A stretch of 64,000 nt of DNA, from contig NC_051091.1 of assembly GCF_901709675.1 (NCBI RefSeq), positions 1,299,967-1,363,966 on the forward strand, written 5' to 3'. The DNA comes from Syngnathus acus (taxonomy: Eukaryota; Chordata; Actinopteri; Syngnathiformes; Syngnathidae). Both the position numbers and the translations under genes were made by a program. Of this stretch, positions 59,136 through 64,000 are shown piece after piece. The notes below the pieces were generated by a model, which saw only the letters and a list, made by a program, of their open reading frames with translations, was not told the DNA's origin and ran no database searches. Numbering within the stretch: position 1 is the stretch's first letter; every line of letters starts with the position of its first letter.

Positions 59136-62100
59136 GGCCAAGTTTTGAGTCCTTAAATGTCACGCCTGAATTTGTCTCCCTCTAGTGGTATCATGAAGCA
59201 AAACGTTTTTTTTTCCCTTGCAAAGTTCAATGAGGTTGTTAGGCATCTTTCCAGCTGAGCGAACGCATCGCACACGGGCTGCTTGTTGTCACAAGAGAAC
59301 AACTGGCAATAAAAACTTCACTCACGCCACTGTGCATGCCCCACACCTGTTATGTGCATCAACCGTTCGTTCCACTGGAGTCTTTACTTGCATGCAGGAA
59401 AAAACATCCCGAGGTCTTTGCCCAACTGTCAGCACAAGTATATTTTATGGTCTCTGGAGAGACATCAAGATGCCGTTTGAGTCCATTTCTTTGCTGCATA
59501 AAATGTGTAATGCAGGGAGTTTTTCTGCAGAGGTGTCAAAATAACCTTGTACTTTTCGCTACTAAAGTATGAATGTATTAGCACACTGTGTTCCTTGGCT
59601 TTAGCAGAAACTTAGTGGATTGCTGTTTATTACTATTCAGACAAATTACAGACCCTTTCAGGAGCTTCAAAAATATGTATTTTTTCAACTGACACATTAG
59701 TGCCTCCTGGAATGTTGTGAAAATGGCTTATTTTTCCACCAATGGACACCACTCTGGTTCCTATGTTGGTTACGCCTTGCTTGAAGTTTTTCCTATTGAA
59801 ATTGAATATATTTTAGAGGTCTCCAACATGACCACCACAAAACTTGATCAGAAGCACCCTTTAGATAGTTTTACAAAAAACAATTGCAAGCGCAATGAAG
59901 TTCTTGTTTTAAAAGACAATTTTAGACATGCTGGTTTAAATAGATGACTTTGTGGTTTAGAAAATGGATGAGTTGGACCATAAAAAAACAACAACAAAAC
60001 TATATACTTCTTCTTGATTATCATAATGATTGAGATGCTCCCCAGGGAGACGCCAGACCAGAGACTAAGTGTCTCTGAAAGAAGGCTGGACAGATGCAGA
60101 CTTGAGTGCTTTGACGAGCGGATCAGCTTTCATGTCATTTTAGTGTCTCGCCGCTCTTGTGTGTGTGTTGTTGTTTTTTTTTTTTTGTAAGCAGACAGAT
60201 CAAAAGCAGGCTTGTATTTGAGTTTTTAAAATAGAGCAGCAGTATGTCTTGCCATTAAATGGCTTATTGCAACGATTGAAGCACAATTTGTGCAGCAAAA
60301 TTGATTTTACACGTAATTACTTTTTAGTATGTATTTTTGGAGGACTGGTGGCTGGTTTTCCTTCCGCCCTTCCTCCTCTCGTACGCTGAATTTCAAAGGA
60401 ATGAATGGAGCCACTTCCATTGAATAGCAAACAAGTTTACTGTGTCCCCTCCCACAACGGCGCAAACAACCCTTTCTACCTTCCCCCTTCAAACTTCATC
60501 TATGTTCACAGTTACAGTTTGGAACGAAAATAAGATCCCTTATGTCAAAACCCATCCAAATCTGATCCAGAGTATGCATTTGGCAGAAAAGTAAAGTATG
60601 TGGAAAATATCTGTATCAACTTTGGTCAAATCAGGTTGCAATTTGTTGTGCTTCTGTAGGATCTTATTGCATTTTGAGATCATAGCTGCTGACACATGAC
60701 ACAAGCTTCGGCAGAGGTGCCTGCTTTGCGAGCGCTCACGTTTACTCACATTTGGTCTTTGTCGATGTAATTATCCTACTCTCATACACGCAGGTTTTCA
60801 GCACACCTCTCCCTCTGATCTTTAAGCCACAATGTCGTCACTATAGCATCATCCTTGCAGCTGAGCGCTCCGAAAATATGACGCATAGCGCTCGGGGAAG
60901 GCCAGCTGTGGAAGAGTCCGTCCACACAAACATGATGATGGAATCAAAGCCAGATGTGAAGGAGAGCAGGACACTGTTTAAATGTTTTTCCTCATCAAGT
61001 TCTCATCTAGCCCATTTTTTTTTTTTTGTGTAGAAAACGGCTTATGGCAATGTTGATAATTTTATCAACAACGTTCAAGGCGATTATGGTGTTGACATCC
61101 TTATTGGTATAAATCAAGCATAGCATGACTTCCTTTCTCGTGATGGCGATGGCTCATCTCCAAGCAAACAACATAGATGGCTTGTGCAAAATTAGCCTGA
61201 TGGGAATTAGTCACCGAAGGATTAGTTTACGTTCTCGCTATCGCTCTTTCAAAACAATCACGCTATTGAGCCTACAGTGGGTGTGGATCCGTGACCTCTA
61301 GTCAGGGCATGGCGAGCGGACTTGAACATGTTCCCAGAGACTAATTGCCAGAACAAATGCAATCGTCCGTGTCTCTTCCTGGGTTGCCGTATTTAAAGAA
61401 AAGCACCGATGTGGATTCGGAGCCTGCTGTCGCAGACAGTCTCGGACTTTGTAGCGACATAATGGACATCACTCGACTTTGTGTTCTATAAAGTTCTTTC
61501 ACTGCACACCATGAAAAAGCCCAGTAGCATTGTGTAAGCTTGAAAATGTTTTTTTACATTCTGTTGTGTCTCATTGCTGACTGGGTGGGTGGAATCTTTT
61601 ACAACATTTATATGGTTGGTTTTGGCTTGAGTTTAATTTCAAATATGCTCCCCTGCTTTGATGAGGTGATACACTTTTTATGTAGGTCTGTATGCTATAT
61701 ACATTTTAATCATTAGGGCCATGTTGAATATAAAAACAATTACACTCAGTTGATAGAAAAGTCATCTTTTTACACTTCAATACTTACTAATATAACGTTA
61801 CGTCAGGAATAACCAAGTACACCTACTGCTTGTTTACATGCAGTATTTTTGAGGAAAGATACAACTGTGTGTGTCGCTGTCTGTAAAAGCCAAATATAAC
61901 TTTATTTACAGTTCAAGATTACACTTTTGCAAGGGACGCTGCATGCGTTTGGTCTGTGGTTTATGTGTGCAATGTGGTCTTGTGTCAAAAAGAGATGGGG
62001 GAGTTCCCATGATGCACTTCTCCTTGTGAGTCGCCCTCTGCGTGCTGTTTCATGTGGAATGTTAGGATATCTGAAATGTGGAATATTTTAAAGGAGGATT

Positions 62101-63140
62101 ACATTCATGTGCGAGTGGAGAGACTGCGTGATGAACTCTGCGGGTGTGCGTCTGTGCGCGTGTGCGTCCGTGCGTGTGTTTGTGTATGTGTGTGCGAGCG
62201 TGTGTGTGTGTGTGTGTGTGTCTGTGTATGTAATTACATGTTTCATATGCATCGTTCCATATGTGGTTATGGGCGTGTTAACTTGCTTACATTGGCACGT
62301 CACTTGCTGAAGACTTTTTCAAACCGCTCTATTTTTACAAGCAAGGAATAAAAAGCAACAAAACGTGATTAAAACTTTCAGCCCACTTATACAAGGCATC
62401 GTAGTGCATGTGATGAATGTAGTTTGTGTTGGTAAAGCTTTGCTCCAGTTGTTGTATGGAATGAAGCCTCAACAGTTGCGTGTGTGACTACACCACTGGC
62501 TGCATATTCAGAGTCGGAATGGACATTTAGCCAAGCTAGATTTCCGAAAAATGTGTGGGGAATTTTGGTGGCAACAGTAATTACTGTGTGTCCATTTATT
62601 GTGTGTACTCCATTTAAGCAAATACGTTTATCCAAGAGGTGATTGAGGACATTAAGAAAACAGTGCAGAGACTTTGATTGAAGGTAGAATCAGCATTTGT
62701 GCCTATTTTTTTTTGTCTCGAGTGCTATATCTTGAAGCCTGATTAGTCGTACCTCATTCTGCCAATAGGAAAATGTCAATAACGACTAAAGCCACCTTGA
62801 GATGAGTGACAAGGTAAATAATGTTTTTCCTATATTGTGTTGGACTATAATTCCGTCTTGATTGTATGATTTATATCATGGGGAAAATACATTGTGTGAA
62901 CTAAAGGATTGATGATTGGTTACATTTTTATCATGGGAAGAGCTACAAGTGTGCCAGCCCTAATTGACTCGGGGATCAATATCAACAGGCTACAGGGTTG
63001 GTCGGCTCACAAACGATGAGCGCAGCAAACAAACAGTGAAGGGGGGACGGGGGTGGTGGTGGTTGGTGGAAAGAACAAAGGATTGGGAGGAATCAGCAGA
63101 AAAATGCTTCGATACATCTGACCGGTGCCTTTTTTTTTGT
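59136..63140 (+). other. Non-coding interval before nav1
   Basis: No supported exon. It contains poly-T runs, an AGATCT-type repeat remnant on the - strand near 60,545-60,660 and a TG/CG tract at 62,146-62,230. Confidence 0.5.
62146..62230. repeat. (TG)n/(CG) interrupted microsatellite
   Basis: Alternating TG with CGTG interruptions. Open frames on both strands over it are artefacts. Confidence 0.9.
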
Positions 63141-63608
63141 CTTTCACATTGAGAAAGGCAAGAATGTGCAAATGCAGGGGAAAGCGATGAAGAGCAGAAG
63201 GGAGGAGAGTGCAAGCTGCGAGAGGGAGGAGGAAGAAAGAGAAGAGGAGGAGGAGGGGAGCGTCTCTGCGTCTGCCGCCGCTGTCATTCTGCTGCTGCGC
63301 ACTCCCGCAGCAGGAGGGGTGCGTTTAGAGGCGGACGGAAAGAAGAAAAAAAAAGAAGGGGGGGGACGTTAGGGAAGGGAGCGCCTGGGCAGCACTGCAA
63401 CAGCTGCAGCGGGAGCAAAGGAAGAAAGAGGAGGTTGCAGGATTGCTGCAAGAAGGAACCTTTTTTCAGGCAGGATTTCTTTGTGAGAGGAAGAAGGTTG
63501 CAGCGTGGAACCTCATTTTTCTTCCTTGTCCGTTGATGCTCAATTCTCCGCTCCCATGCCGGAGGCATGCATGGGAGGAGTGTGAAAGGAAGGGAAGGAG
63601 ATTTCAAG
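63141..63608 (+). promoter_or_regulatory. nav1: nav1 promoter / 5' leader, GA-rich
   Basis: The base composition shifts to GA-rich with CpGs (GAGGAGGAGGAGG near 63,243, GCTGCTGCGC near 63,290). No TATA box. Upstream ATGs occur at 63536 (out of frame, overlapping), 63556 (10-codon frame) and 63567 (in frame, adding 14 residues). Confidence 0.5.
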
Positions 63609-64000
63609 ATGGACAGCTCCAAAGCATACAGTCAAGCAGATGGCAAAGGACTTGGCTTTGGGGCCAAGAGGCCTAAATCTGGGGTGCCTCAGATTACCCA
63701 GCGGGGTGAACTCAAGGTTTACCGGGCAGGTAGCTCCGAGAACAGGCTGCCCGTGGCGTCCAGCCTCCGCAAGCAGAGATCCATGACCAACCTGGCCGTA
63801 CTCACCGACGCCGAGAAGAAGTTGCACCTCTACGAGTGGTGCGATGACATGGCCAAGTCCGGGGTGGGCGGTTTGAGGAAGACGGGCAAGCCGACGGGCA
63901 AGATGCCAGGCGGTGGCGGCGGCGGCGCCCCGCTTTCTCGTAACCTCTCCAAGTCGGAGCACTCCCTCTTCCAAGGCAAACCCAAGCCCTTTGCCCCTCT
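63609..64000 (+). CDS. nav1: Neuron navigator 1, N-terminal part, cut by the window end
   Basis: A large cytoskeletal (microtubule plus-end) AAA-domain protein involved in neurite guidance. Only the first 130 codons are here. They read MDSSKAYSQADGKGLGFGAK and then the family signature: SSLRKQRSMTNLAVLTDAEK, LHLYEWCDDMAKS, and NLSKSEHSLFQGK, followed by a Gly-rich insert. The frame is open to the last base. The start has A at -3 and G at +4. The in-frame ATG at 63567 is a possible alternative start with a poorer context. The position next to csrp1 matches human 1q32. Confidence 0.92.
   Translation, partial: MDSSKAYSQADGKGLGFGAKRPKSGVPQITQRGELKVYRAGSSENRLPVASSLRKQRSMTNLAVLTDAEKKLHLYEWCDDMAKSGVGGLRKTGKPTGKMPGGGGGGAPLSRNLSKSEHSLFQGKPKPFAP

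Overview
This is a vertebrate nuclear genome segment, almost certainly from a teleost fish. The genes have many short exons with GT-AG introns, and dinucleotide and tetranucleotide microsatellites are common. The repeat family is a tRNA-headed V-SINE (Mermaid/DANA type), and the gene order matches human chromosome 1q32.1 on one side. I cannot name the species. There are no rRNA or tRNA genes, no CRISPR arrays and no bacterial features.

Layout. tead3 (TEA-domain transcription factor, + strand) runs from a promoter and 5' UTR near 1.8-2.5 kb to a stop codon at 27,461, with a 3' UTR to about 29.6 kb. smpd2 (neutral sphingomyelinase, +) has an untranslated first exon ending at 30,459 and coding exons at 31,261-33,543. 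pkp1 (plakophilin, +) has coding exons at 34,516-39,504. It converges on three muscle or cytoskeletal genes on the - strand: troponin T (tnnt2-like, 46,127 down to 40,363), slow troponin I (tnni1, 49,133 down to 47,768) and csrp1 (two-LIM protein, 52,081 down to 50,599). On the + strand an unrecognised two-exon coding segment (58,141-58,974) precedes the first coding exon of nav1 (neuron navigator 1), which starts at 63,609 and runs off the window end. All reading frames were joined by hand across splice sites. The reconstructed lengths fit the families: tead3 431 aa, smpd2 434, pkp1 708, troponin T 253, troponin I 187, csrp1 192.

Most striking signal. tead3 has two tandem 63-bp, phase-0 exons (21,489-21,551 and 21,705-21,767). 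Each encodes the same piece of the TEA DNA-binding domain, the recognition helix. One is TEAD3-like and the other TEAD1/TEAD4-like. They are flanked by TGCATG (RBFOX) motifs and a long pyrimidine tract. This looks like a mutually exclusive exon pair that would let one gene make two DNA-reading heads. tead3 also appears to start at a non-AUG codon (ATT) in a textbook Kozak context, and it carries the 12-bp AMNL microexon.

Other notable points. Troponin T has an 8-bp microexon and a remote, divergent basic C-terminal exon. Troponin I has a 7-bp microexon. pkp1 has a probable GC-AG intron. There is a full-length V-SINE with a perfect 12-bp target-site duplication. A degenerate AGATCT-containing repeat family lies on both sides of tead3 coding exon 1. 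LAD1 and PHLDA3, which sit inside this block in human, are not recognisable here.
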